From positions 220,001-284,000 of the forward strand of contig WPIO01000018.1 in the NCBI GenBank assembly GCA_009760855.2: 64,000 nt of DNA, in the 5' to 3' direction. Below, piece after piece: positions 1 through 11,270 of this stretch (positions are counted from its first letter, which is position 1; the number at the start of each line of letters is the position of its first letter). Under the pieces are notes generated by a model that was given only the letters and a program-made list of their open reading frames with translations, had not been told where the DNA came from and ran no database searches. Both the position numbers and the translations under genes were made by a program. The stretch is from Cristatella mucedo (Eukaryota; Bryozoa; Phylactolaemata; Cristatellidae).

Positions 1-149
1 CATACACGTAACAAATAAATTCTCTAAGGATCGTGCTCGTAGTTAATTCATTTTTATACACTCTGGAACAATTGAACTTCCCACGCAGACGAAAGCTTTT
101 CGGAACCGGAGATATGGTCTCTTCCGTAGTCTGTAAGAATCGTCCGCTG
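1..149. other. unassigned sequence at window edge
   Basis: No coding frame or repeat family could be recognised. The LINE B fragment to the right becomes recognisable at about 150. Confidence 0.4.
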
Positions 150-1045
150 TGGCAAGCGTATGGGTACCAGTACAGAAACGGGACCTAGCACGGAGCCCTG
201 AGGTACCCCATGTTTCAGAAGTACCTCGGATGATCTTTGTTCATTCACATCAATACTCTAGAGTCTCCCACTGAGATAGGACCTGAACCATTGCAGAGCA
301 GTGCCAGTGATGCCCAGGCGAGATGAGAGGCACTCAAAGGACTCGGTGATCGATAGTATCAAAAGCTGCCGAAAGAGCGAGCAAAACAGGCACAGATATA
401 GTCTTCATTCCTAAGTAGGTCGTTATACACCCGAAGCAAGGCTGAGGAGTGATTGGCTCTAAAACCAGACTGGAGCTTGACTAGCAAGGTTCGATGTTTG
501 AATATCCAGCTAGTCTTCCACGACTCGTTCGAGTGTCTTTTATAGGAATGGTAGAAGGGAGACTGGGCAGAAGTTGCTCAAAATCTCCAAGTCTAGTGTT
601 GCTTTCTTGAGTAGTGGCTCGTCTTCGGCCTTTTAGAAAGGTGCGGGGGACATGACCTGAGGCTAATCATATACTAATGATGCTACTTATGTCTACCAGC
701 AGCAGATCTATGCATCGCAGAAGCAGAGCAGTGGTAATAGGGTCTAGAAGACTAGTTGTCTTCTTTGATCTGGGAGATGAACTTCAGGACGAGATCACTA
801 TTGACCTCCTTGAATACAGCAGCCATTTTAGGTGCAGCCATTGAGGAGCAGAAGGACGGCATTCCGTGGGGAATGCTGCTATTTTAGGGACGGGCTTCCT
901 GATCTTCTCTCGACCTTCTTGAAAAAGAAGCTAGAGAAGCGATCAATTAGATCATCGCAGGGATCATCCGGTAAGGAGCTAACCTGTGAGCGGTTGAGTA
1001 GATAGTTGATCGTCGACGTCAGCAATTTTGGATTAGGCATGGGTG
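150..1045 (-). mobile_element. L2-clade LINE family B, internal fragment
   Basis: Read on the minus strand, this matches the LINE B copy at about 33430-34230, from the linker upstream of the reverse transcriptase into the RT core. A short frame near 190-248 reads [20 protein letters not shown], which holds the conserved G-V-P-Q-G-S-V-L-G block of L2/CR1-type RTs. Frameshifts and stops break the rest. Both ends of the element are missing. It is a dead fragment; its identity rests on similarity to the other B copies in this window. Confidence 0.8.
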
Positions 1046-1137
1046 TTCTTATTTAAAGTGCTTCCGATTGCCTGGCCCCGCATGGGCACTTGAACATTTT
1101 AAAACTATGCTAATTCAAAACAGATATTTGATAATGA

Positions 1138-1355
1138 CTATTTAGGAAACGGCAGCTGTTTAGCAATTCTCCATTGTACGGCTGTCCCGGCTGTGGATTG
1201 TGTGGGGACGCATGCGCACATTTGTACGGAATTTCTCGTGGTGCAAACACTGTCAGTAGTAGGCTCGCAGTAAGGAAAAATAGCTCGTACAGCATCGGAG
1301 CAGCATTTAATAACCTCAGCAGTTCGCACAGTAGCAATCTCGAATCAAGGTGCAC
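1138..1355 (-). repeat. dispersed degenerate coding repeat C, copy 1
   Basis: A minus-strand frame reads ATVRTAEVIKCCSDA...EPTTDS..TT. It is clearly related to a minus-strand frame at 26332-26600 (ATVQTVEVMDCCCDA...EPTTDNFSTT). The similarity shows both as DNA and as protein, so both copies derive from one coding sequence. I do not recognise the protein. It could be an upstream ORF of one of the LINEs or part of another transposon. The ORF ends at a TAG at 1138-1140. Confidence 0.55.
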
Positions 1356-1445
1356 AGTTACTTTACGACTAAGGCTGAATATGGCAAAGGAGGAGCGATC
1401 AGTTCGTTCGTTAATCAACGTTAAGATACCAAACAAGTGCAAGTA

Positions 1446-2784
1446 GCCATTTCTGTTCTACAACCATATCTGTAGCCATTTTTATTCTACTATGTAAAAT
1501 TATTAGCTCTAGAATCATAAGCCATTTAGTGACCGTTCCAAATTTAAAGCACGAATTTCAGCTATGACCTGCATCTGCGTTACTTTGGTCATCTACATTG
1601 GCAACGAAATTTTCGAGGTTGGCAGCAGTAAGTCAAAACCTGCCAGTGTCATTACGAGGCCCTCAGGTTCTGCCTCGTAGCAGGCTAAGCATCATTATCT
1701 AAAGATTTTAGATTAGCCGTGACATTTACGCAATATACATTCTGCTTTTGACCCAGACTTTGGCGTATTGCTGCTTCCCGTGTTCCCATAGACTCAAGAC
1801 TCGCAAGTCGAATTGCTACCGCTCCATCTTCAATCGTGCCTCATCAACTTCGTGACCCGAGTCATTGCATTCGCAATTTACTGAAGGTCAGGAGAAATGC
1901 TCTTCCTCAAGTCAGGACAATGGTGATAAGAATAAAAGTAATACACTTGATAAAGTGTCCTTCCTCAATTTGCTTAATTTGAGTAAAGTACGGTATACAA
2001 ATTCACATCAAGTATGTATTTTTTCTGTATCTTAAAGTTATTTAGAGCAAACATCTACTCCATTGTTTGATCCCTCAAGTCTCTTCTTTTACACGCAGTA
2101 ACTAGATCGCGAAAAAATGCATCGATCAGCTCGAGCATTCAGACTTGTAGTCACAAGAAATACTATTTTTGGGCACAAGACGTAAGCTTTGGATTCTTTT
2201 CAGTTATTCGGCATTTTGATGTCGATTTTTAAAAATGGGTCAGAGAGGTTTCTGATTCTTATATTTATTAGATTGCAAGCGCAGCACTTGTCACGTTGAA
2301 AGTTTCAGGCACGACGTGATACAAACCGCAGAAGCCCAGTTTTAGATTTTTATTTAGCAGATTGGAGGTGAACTATCAACGCCTGCAAATACGCAAAGAA
2401 AAGTGAGTAAGAGCGGCCATATCTTGACTTTACGAATCGATATCTATAGTGTAAAGAAGACTAATCAGCAGCGACGGGCGGTCACATGCGCTCCGTGCTA
2501 AGATTTAAATGCTGGTCAAAGCCAAAAGCTGACATCAGCTAAAGTGCTGGAGCACACATCCTGGAGAGCAACCGGTTCCCTCTGACATGGCAATAGATTA
2601 TAGGCCACATTGGCGATAAATAATCACGTATGCTGTGTTTGGCGGTAATAATTATTGAACCGTTGATAATGAATATAATACACTATATAACAAAATTTAG
2701 CTTAGTTCAAAACTGGAATCCTAGGCTTGAATCTAAAATCCTTAATAATTAACCTCATCCTGCCTGTTAAATGTTCTCTCAATT
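1446..2784. other. unassigned AT-rich intergenic sequence
   Basis: No extended coding frame and no match to the repeat families of this window were seen. Confidence 0.4.
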
Positions 2785-2969
2785 TAATGTAATGTATCTC
2801 CGTCTGTAACTCCACAAAGTCATAAAGACCATGTGGGTTTTATGCAGGAAGGTTTGGTATAGCGAACTCACAGCCTAAGTGGCTTTCGGTACGCATTCGG
2901 TAGCCAGCAGACTTCGTCTCACACAACAAAGAGAAAGTGGGAAGCATAGCAGAGTCTGAGGGCTATTGA
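2785..2969 (-). mobile_element. LINE family A, 3' terminal fragment
   Basis: The reverse complement matches the shared 3' end of family A: the block around GAGTTCGCTATACC, a hairpin with CATAAAGACCATGTGG on the plus strand, and a terminus written TAATGTAATGTATCTCCG here. It is a 5'-truncated, non-coding copy, about 185 bp long. Confidence 0.85.
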
Positions 2970-4203
2970 TTTCGTGGCCAGATTAGGCTGAAAAAAGGGT
3001 TAATAGATTTCTTCTGATCGTGAACTAGACGGTGCTCTGGTGGATGCTTAACTAAGACCAAACCACCTGGCTACGCATTCGCTTAGACCATTGGGTATGG
3101 CAGTATGGAGTTATGTGGCTGCCGTTCTTGATTATTCACTTGACTATAACACATGAAGTCTTAAATGGGCCATAGTTTGCCTCCCTTGCTTTCAGATTCC
3201 CAATCGTAGACTACGCCTAGCACCTATGGACTTATCTGGCTGTCTAACCTTGTTCGTGGAATAACTCCAGGTGCTCCTTACTCAAAATATTTCTTTGCAA
3301 TTCGCCGCTATTGAGTGCAAAATACTTTAATGTACGCCACGTTGATGACAATGTCGAATCAGATTTTCCAATTTTTGGTCATCTAGAAAAAGTAGGCTTC
3401 GTTCAAAAACTTACTAGTGCGACTCGATTGGGTGGCGATACTCTGGATCTGGGATCTCAAAAATGTCTTTCCTGTTGACTTTTTTGTGAGCCCCTTAAAA
3501 ATTCAATTCCTTAAAACTTATCTGTTGTATTTTTCAATCACAAAGGCACAATCCAGAAATGCCTATATCTATCATCAGCTCTCTCTCCTTAACCTTAGCT
3601 CCCAAGTTAGCTCCTCATCTAGTTATACTTGTGGTGATCTAGCAGCCCGATAGTACAGTTTCTTCGTCAGCAAGCTAGATAAAATCAGAGAGGTTATCCT
3701 TATGGTGAAAGCACCCTAATATGATTCCTGTCCCTCAGTTAGGTCCCGACATGATTCTTTCCCCTCAATTCCATGCAATATCTGAATGACTATATTCAAT
3801 GCGGCCACTGTGACCGCATCCTAAAATTCATTCAACACTCAAAGAAGCCTACTAGCCCTCCAGACTCTATTTCTACCGTAGTACTTATGCAATGCATTGA
3901 TCTACTATTGCCACGCATAACTAACGTGATAACTATGTCCTTAGCTTCAGGTCACGTCCCTGGAATCTCTCTACTGCCGTTCATATCTATGGCTTTGGAA
4001 TGAGTTTTTGCAGGCCAACTAAATTCTTACATTGAAACTTTAAACCTAGTAAGTTCCAGTCTGTTTTTGAGTATAATCACTCTCCAGATGCGTAGCTTCG
4101 AGCGTATCATGCTGTTCTGTGGAATGAAGAGTAAACTTGATCGTCAAGTCCCTCTACAGCGTCTCTCATCTCAAATGGGTAACACAGGCACTGTGTAACA
4201 ACT

Positions 4204-4402
4204 GTTTAGGCCAGTGGTTCTCAACTTTGCTAATGCCGCTACCGCTTCAATACAGTTCTTTATGTTGCGGCGACCCTCAACAATAAAATTATTGCGTGCG
4301 AAATGTGGAAAAAATGTTGATGGTCTCAGGTGACCCCTGCGAAAGGGTCGTTTGACCCCCTATTAGGTCGCGACCCACAGAATAAGAGCCACTGGTTTAG
4401 GC
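4204..4402. repeat. 8-bp target-site duplication GTTTAGGC around the hAT MITE
   Basis: Identical 8-mers directly abut both MITE termini. Removing the MITE and one copy restores continuous LINE B sequence across the junction. Confidence 0.9.
4212..4394. mobile_element. SPIN-like hAT MITE (non-autonomous DNA transposon)
   Basis: This 183-bp element begins CAGTGGTTCTCAAC and ends GAGCCACTG, an imperfect terminal inverted repeat. It is flanked by the perfect 8-bp direct repeat GTTTAGGC (4204-4211 and 4395-4402), the target-site length of hAT transposons. Internal blocks TAATGCCGC, TACAGTTCTTTATGTTG, GATGGTCTCAGGTGACCCC, GAAAGGGTCGTTTGACCCCC and GGTCGCGACCCACAG match my recollection of the SPIN/Charlie-like hAT MITE consensus. 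It encodes no transposase and would need one in trans. It sits inside an old LINE B copy. The hAT class is secure; the SPIN assignment is from memory. Confidence 0.85.
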
Positions 4403-5655
4403 CATGTATCGATGGCAGATTCGTGAGTGTGAATTTAAACCGACAAATATCATAAGGGGATCCACTTAAGTGCGAGTTACCTGAGGACGGTGTGCTTAGT
4501 TCGTTTCTTTTATCAACTAGTTGTCTTCCTCTTATGGTGTTAATGCCAAGAAAAATCAACGTTTTCGCCTCTAAGCACATGACACACTGATGTACCTACG
4601 ACTGATCCCACCCAGCCCTCGATTACTTCAGACTCTCTCAACTTTCTTTGCCCAAGTATTTCTGGAATTGGCCACTGAATTAAAGAAAAATTTCTCAACT
4701 TGATTGACGATAGAACCAACTTGCTGGTTACGGGAAAACCAAGTGTGACTCGGAAATCAGACAGATTAAAACTTAAAAATCGATGTTACGGCGTATCTCC
4801 AGTATAGCCTGCACAAAATCCCGGTGTCTAGACCCCAAGTGACCTTACACAAGTCGACCTCGTAAGTTCTACAGTTAAGTCGAGAAATTTCAGCTGGGTT
4901 ATATTGCAAAATATAGGCCTGCTGAGACAAGGATACCACGCCCACGTTAATCAATGTATTTGTGACATCCGGTTTCAACTTCTTGAGTTCACAGCTTTCA
5001 GGTCTTCTGGCCTGTGCAATCCCTCTCGCTGACAGCTGCCGCAGAGCACTGCAGCTTGTCTGCCGGGTCTGTCGCAATTTCAACATCACAACTCCTATCG
5101 CTGACTGTTCTCGCAGTGGGTCTCAATCAAGCATCACATCTATTTCGTGATTTCGGCACTCACTTTCAGTTCCCTTTATTCGACGGCTCCCGCCTACCTA
5201 TCAGAACAATATCCTAAAAAGGCTAGGCATCGTCCCGCCTTCTTCTGACTCGGTCATTCTGTTATGCCTCGAACAAATCTGAAATTTCTCGGAGGCTGTG
5301 CCTTAAGTCGGTATGTTCCCAAAGCTTGGAGCGCACTCCCAGCTAACGTCACGACATCCCTTGACCTGACACCGTTGAAAAGAAGCTAAGAACGCACCTG
5401 TTTCTCAACGTATTTACCTGATCACTGTGACTTCTTCTTCGTGTGCTTATGGGTGCTGTCACTGTACATTCTACCGCCAGCTGCAGAAGCACGATGACAC
5501 TTTTCGCTCTACCACTAATTATGTTATGCATCTTGCCACTTCGTGATTTGCAAGTAACCATTTAGTCATCCGTTACAGAATACGTCAGGTGCCTAGATAT
5601 AAATTAAATTCCCTAAAGTTGTTATACAATGTATTTATATAAATATTATTATCAC

Positions 5656-6419
5656 TGTCATTACCGATCCATGTCCATTGTATGAACGGTACAGCATCAG
5701 TTTTTCTTTTGGCCACCACTTATAAAGCATTGAAGCTCATTCAAATTGACATGCAAATATGAGGTATGTGTTCTTTATCTGCTCCGGGACTCTCCCAAAA
5801 CCTCGATTATATTATTCGTGCAGTAAACTCGAAATATATCAATCAATCCTTTTGACGAACATGCTCCGCTAAATTCTACGCATTCACGGAGCCAAAGAGA
5901 TTTATTTCTTTTGACCAAACGATTCAGCGCGAGCATCATGTAAAGCACATGTTATAAGATGCACGATGACTGAGAGTATTGAGCAGATCTAGCTATTTGT
6001 TTTTAAAGGCTGCAACCGTATAACTTGCAAGCTTAAAAAAGCTGATGCCAATTACCCTCGAGAATAAAGCCTCGCCATTCGGGCTAAAAGCTAATTTCTA
6101 GCTCAGTAAATCCTTTGATTAGCACCCCGAGCGGTCTCATTAAATCTATATTAATTGTCTGAATAATAATATTGTTCTTCTTTTTTTGAAAAAAATTACT
6201 TAATGGTTTGTATTGAGCCGCGTCAGAATAATGCAAGTAACAAGTTGCATCCGTGGCTGCTGTAAAAAAGGTATTTGCATATGCAAAAGTATCACTTTTA
6301 TCGATCGTTCGATTTGACATCTCGTCACAGGAAGACAAAATGCTATCCCCTCTTGCCTTTTTATTGGTGGACACAATTAGTCCAGCCATTACTCAGTTTT
6401 TAATGTTTCTCTGCATACA
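5656..6419. other. unassigned AT-rich sequence
   Basis: No credible coding frame or repeat match. The open frame at 6253-6642 becomes LINE-like only after about 6420. Confidence 0.4.
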
Positions 6420-7160
6420 GGGATTATTCCAAAGTCCTTCTAATCGCTTGAGAATACTTGCAAACATCCGGAATGAACGCAGATATGCTGGAGGCTACCG
6501 CCCAGTATACCTGTATTGCTTTTTGTGCAATATTCTAAGAAGAATTGTCGCTAAGCAGCTTATGAAATGTTTTGATACCAAAATTAATTGTCAGAAAATG
6601 TTCAGTCGGGATATTATCAAAACAACTGCCGAAGAACCCTAAGCAGCAACTAAAGTACTAATTTCTATATTGTAAAGTTTTATCTATGAGCTGCATTTCA
6701 CAATTAACCCCGTTATTCTACTTTAGCAAGTGAGAGCAAAGATTGCTCTATTAGACTAGTCATTTAAATTGTGTGAATCTTATTTGCCTAATCCTTCAAT
6801 CAATATTATGTAGTGGTCACTTCTCATCAGTAAATCAGTCAACTCTAGAGTTCCACAAGGTTACGTTCTCGTATATTTGCCATTTATATCAATCCTTTTG
6901 GAAACACAATCCGGGTCCATGAGATCCGTTAGCACATGAGCATACTAAAGATAGCCGGTATTATTTGTCATTTAAAACATCCGAATTAATAGCGGCGGCT
7001 GATACATTGAATGCTTGCGTTGCCGACTTTCTATCCTGAATTTCGACCCATTTCCTAAAACTAAGTAAAACAAGATTCCTACTCATTGTTTTGCCCAAGC
7101 GTGCGCCCTCACACGAATTTTGGCTCTTCTATTGGTTAATACTACATGTGCGGCTAACAT
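6420..7160 (+). mobile_element. LINE family A, decayed RT fragment
   Basis: The plus-strand frame near 6480-6580 reads GGYRPVYLYCFLCNILRRIV, a decayed form of the N-Y-R-P-V-S-L...S-K-I-L-E-K-I-V block at the start of the family A RT domain. The DNA then follows family A through the G-V-P-Q-G and L-Y-L-S-F regions to about 7110, where the equivalent of CACCCTAAGCGTGTGGC is visible. Stops occur throughout. Confidence 0.65.
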
Positions 7161-7665
7161 AATATTATCACAGTTTTTAAGTGTCTTCTTCTGTAACTGC
7201 TTAAAGCTTGAAAACCTAATTAGGAATACTTTCATCATTAAAGCTTTCATTTCAATGATATTCCTTTAGTGGCTTCAAAGAGTATAATTTTCTACTCGAT
7301 TAGATAGTATATTAAAATAAAAGTAACTTTCCATATATTCTATATACTTTTTTGACCTAAGCACAGTCTCTTTTAACTGAAGAAAAATAATTGTATTTTT
7401 TATCGCCAATGATTGAAAGTGGCTGTGGGTTGTGTGAGCAAAATTACCGGCGGCTAAGGTGGAGAGAGTCTACTAAAGTGTTGAGATCATGCAGTAATGC
7501 TATCGACCCAGAGGGGTCCTGAACGCTTGCAGATAATGAGTAGAGATAATAGAGTGTAACATCATCGCTAATCACGTTTAATAGATTGAATTTACAGATT
7601 CTTTATTAGATATCTTTTCTACTTTGCAGCCTGATAGAATTCTTCTTAAGCGGTACCGATCTCCA
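7161..7665. other. unassigned sequence
   Basis: AT-rich, with no supported gene. It ends at the short tandem duplication. Confidence 0.4.
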
Positions 7666-7742
7666 GACAGACAATCGGACGGATTCAATTTTCCATTTAT
7701 TTCCCGACAGACAATCGGACGGATTCAATTTTCCATTTATTT
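7666..7742. repeat. perfect 40-bp tandem duplication (1.9 copies)
   Basis: The unit beginning GACAGACAATCGGACGG occurs at 7666 and again at 7706 with no differences over the overlap, which implies a recent duplication. Confidence 0.95.
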
Positions 7743-7907
7743 GTATATTGCGCGACTTTGGAAGGGCATTGTCACCGGGCAACAGTCCGGACAGTAATTC
7801 TGCACACGCTGCTCCTGAATTAAATCAAAAGGTAAGCGACCGATGGAAATGTTCTTTCTCCATCGGTAGTGTCTGCTCAGAAATAAGAAGTAAATACGGT
7901 TAGACAA

Positions 7908-8260
<353 letters not shown>

Positions 8261-8288
8261 AACCGCTATTTAATGTTGAATGGTTATT

Positions 8289-8421
<133 letters not shown>

Positions 8422-8630
8422 GCCCATCCAATACGCTTAAAATGCTGCTAACATTTCAGGAACACAAATCGCCGGAAACATCAGATGTCTACTGACTCGC
8501 TGTTGTGATGCTTAGGATGGCGAAAGCTCTGTCCTTACATGCCAGCTTTTCAGATAAAGATACAAGCGTTACGATAAGCTGCTTTCAGACGAACGAGTTC
8601 AAAATATTCCCCATGGATGTAGGATATTTG

Positions 8631-9081
8631 TATGTAAGTTTTGCTAGTGGTGCCGCCATCGGAATAGAATTGCTGCAATTGGCGTCATGAGGAAAGTAAC
8701 AGGGCTCTGTATATCTTAGACAGAGATTATTTTCTAGAGAGAGTGATACATATTTTATTTTACATAATGATCGCATTATTTCGGAAGTGTTGCCACTAAA
8801 CCCTGAGAATAGGATTAACTAATCCGCAGGGTGTAATTTCTTCAAAAATATAATACCTTCTGTATACCCTGCTAAAAGATATGTAAGTTTTTCTAATGAC
8901 GCCGCTATCGGGCTAGAGTTGTTGCAATTTACAGTTATTGCGAGTAACAGTATATCTTAGACAGTTACCATCTACTAGAAAGAGAGAGAGAGTGTATGTC
9001 TGTGTGAACAATGTCTTGTTTACAGGTGGATATAAATTCCGAAGTGTTGCCACTAAAAGTTGAGGACAGGACTAACTATTC
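8631..9081. repeat. diverged tandem duplication, about 200-bp unit at 249-bp period
   Basis: The segment at 8631-8829 (starting TATGTAAGTTTTGCTA) recurs at 8880-9081 (TATGTAAGTTTTTCTA). Both contain CTGTATATCTTAGACAG-like blocks and a block around GAAGTGTTGCCACTAAA. The copies differ by many substitutions and a few indels. Small open frames over the second copy are not supported as genes. Confidence 0.8.
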
Positions 9082-9789
9082 CGAAGACAAGTCGTCAGGC
9101 ATATTTGCAGCACGTAAAAGGCTGCTTCATAAGGAGCTTATTTCACGGCAGATATTGGAAAGAAGTTATCTAAGAAGCTTTGGCCAACGAGGATGGAGTA
9201 CCATCTGGGAAAATGGCTGGGAGGCTGGCATGGAAAATTAACAAGGCTTAGTGCCTTGCGTCATCATATTTCCTCGAGCATGCCTCGCCTGCTGACTCTC
9301 GCCTGCTCACAAAGCTTCGCTTCACAGCTCTCACAGGCTATCTATTCGGGAACTTCGCGGCTGGAATCAATTGCTCACTACCCGCATCCTCAGAAGGCTA
9401 CCCTTTCACAGCACTCATGATCACGTTTCATGATTTATCATGATTGATAAAGTTATATAAAGAGTTATGTAAGTTTCTGCTCCGCTTACACGCAAAGCTC
9501 CCTGGCAAAAGACAATTTGTAATTTAAATTTAAAATTTGTAATCTAATCTAATCCTCATTCACACGCAATTCATCATACCTCCACGCTCAAACATTGGCA
9601 GGCTACATCAGTCAGATTATCAGATCAATGCATATCTGTTGTAGAAACCAATTATTAGCAAGAAGGCACACTGAGCCAGAAGAAGTGGGAGTGGCCGTGG
9701 TGAAGTGGACGCGGCCTGCCGAACAAACAAGCAAGCAGTCGCAACAGACTCGCTGACGTCCACGACAATTATTTCGGCATGTAATATAT
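9082..9789. other. unassigned sequence
   Basis: No gene or known repeat was identified. Confidence 0.4.
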
Positions 9790-9935
9790 AAATATATAAT
9801 TCATTTGCATAGTGCTCTAAGAGAACTTAATCTCTATTCAGGCACTCCACATATGCCACGGGGCTCGAGCCCATGACCTCAGCCAGACCTTGGTCGGGGC
9901 GAGCACCTTAACCGGTGGACCAAACCAGCTCTTTA
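9790..9935 (-). mobile_element. tRNA-derived SINE with a LINE B-type 3' tail
   Basis: On the minus strand the head resembles a tRNA, with an A-box-like TGGTCCACCGGTTAAGG and a B-box GGGCTCGAGCCCC. The 3' part ends with the stem AGTGC/GCACT enclosing AGAGAACTTAATCTCT (plus-strand 9811-9846). That 16-mer is identical to the one in the LINE B terminal hairpin. The bases after the hairpin also resemble the LINE B terminus. This head-plus-LINE-tail layout is typical of SINEs mobilised by a partner LINE. Confidence 0.75.
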
Positions 9936-10982
9936 GGACTTTGTAATCCTACCCCGGCCGAGTGCTTCTATTTCATATAAGCGTCTGAAATCAGTTCTAC
10001 AAATATAAACACGAGCCACAGCTTGAGCGGCAACCTGTTGTAATTAAAGGGAACAGAGCCGTAGCTATGATTCACTTTGGCCGGATCCAACTATAAATAG
10101 CCTTTGAAGGCGTTAGGCCGGACAGGAGTACTAGCTAGGCCGTGTCTGTCCTAAAGGCCTGAGTTTTCATAACTGTGGGTTAAATAGATACCGGTGCTCT
10201 TCCGCCCTCGGAAAATCTGTTGGTATTGGTGTCACCACTAGGACTTGTTAAGTCACGTTAGGAGACGCCGGCTCAACAATAAAGTTATTCACTCTATGCA
10301 ATTACCCTATGCAAGTATCCTAAGCACTTGCCGTGTGGGTTGCGTTAGTAGCCTACTTTTTTTGTTAAGAAGTTACTACAGCTACTGTTCGCTTGATCAT
10401 GCTTCGATTGCTCTCTGGTGGCTAGAATCTTATCTGGCAAGTTGCTAAGTAATAGAATCGTTCACGAACACTTCAGCAAAGCTTGTACACAATATAAGCC
10501 AAAGATGATTTTACATCTAGTGATAAATAACCGAAATTGAAGAGCCGCTAATAAATTACCGAGCCATCGATCTACCGGCTTGATTAGCATAAGTCAATAT
10601 TCATTGCCTCCCACAGGCTTTGCATCAATCAAACCCGAAACGGGCGTTTCTCTGATGCACAATGGCGACACGAGTATCCGCCTCGGATTGAGCCGCGTCG
10701 CTCTGAATGGTTGTTTGAATTAGGCGGAGCTAAAAACGAAGGATCTCCGCAGATCTTCCGGCCAAAATTAGGGATGCGGGCTTTCAGCGAATCTTCTGAT
10801 TCTTTGAAGACGCCTTTCCGTTAGCTGTGGTGCGCCGACACTTCCTTCGCATGCTCAGGCGTAAGCGTAGGACCACTCAACTATGGCACTACTCAGCAAT
10901 GGCGGCATCACTTTCACAGCCTCGTCGACCTCGTATTGCTGGATCCTGTGGTTAACTTCCTTACGCACAAGCCGGATTGTGG

Positions 10983-10983
<1 letters not shown>
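9936..10983. other. unassigned sequence
   Basis: No supported gene. A faint RT-like phrase near 10380-10440 was not convincing. Confidence 0.35.

Positions 10984-11058
<75 letters not shown>
10984..11058. repeat. (TC)n microsatellite
   Basis: About 37 pure TC units directly abut the LINE B 3' fragment on its right. Confidence 0.95.
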
Positions 11059-11061
<3 letters not shown>

Positions 11062-11208
11062 ATCCCCTAACCATGTTATTCATGTTTACCAAGCATGATA
11101 TTACTCACCATTCAATCGCGCTTCCCTTTGCAGCAAATGCGAAGCGCCTAGAAAGAGATTGAGTTCTCTGAAGGCGCTTTATCAAGTGCATTATTATTAT
11201 TATTATTC
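11059..11208 (+). mobile_element. LINE family B, 3'-end-only copy
   Basis: It contains CCCCTAACCATGTTATTC, the GCAAATGCGAAGCGCC...GGCGCTTT terminal hairpin and an (ATT)5 tail, so it is a severely 5'-truncated insertion of about 150 bp. CT microsatellite flanks it on both sides. Confidence 0.9.
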
Positions 11209-11210
11209 TC

Positions 11211-11267
<57 letters not shown>
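11209..11267. repeat. (CT)n microsatellite
   Basis: It continues directly from the (ATT)n tail of the LINE B fragment, with a single CTAT interruption. Confidence 0.95.

Positions 11268-11270
<3 letters not shown>

Larger units (their letters stand above)
3540..5655 (+). mobile_element. LINE family B, old full-RT-length copy, heavily decayed
   Basis: Plus-strand similarity to the better B copy at 33540-35402 runs from the linker before the RT to the (ATT)n tail. Recognisable remnants include the reverse-transcriptase thumb/C-terminal region near 4960-5100 and the 3' end near 5580-5650 (GTGCCTAGATATAAATTAAATTCCC, decayed hairpin, then TATTATTATC). Many stops and indels make it clearly inactive. 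A hAT MITE at 4212-4394 interrupts it, so the LINE insertion is older than the MITE. Confidence 0.75.

Noticed and set aside
9011-9241. 77-codon ATG frame with charged, protein-like composition
   Set aside because: It begins inside a diverged tandem duplication whose other copy does not keep the frame; no domain or splice context.
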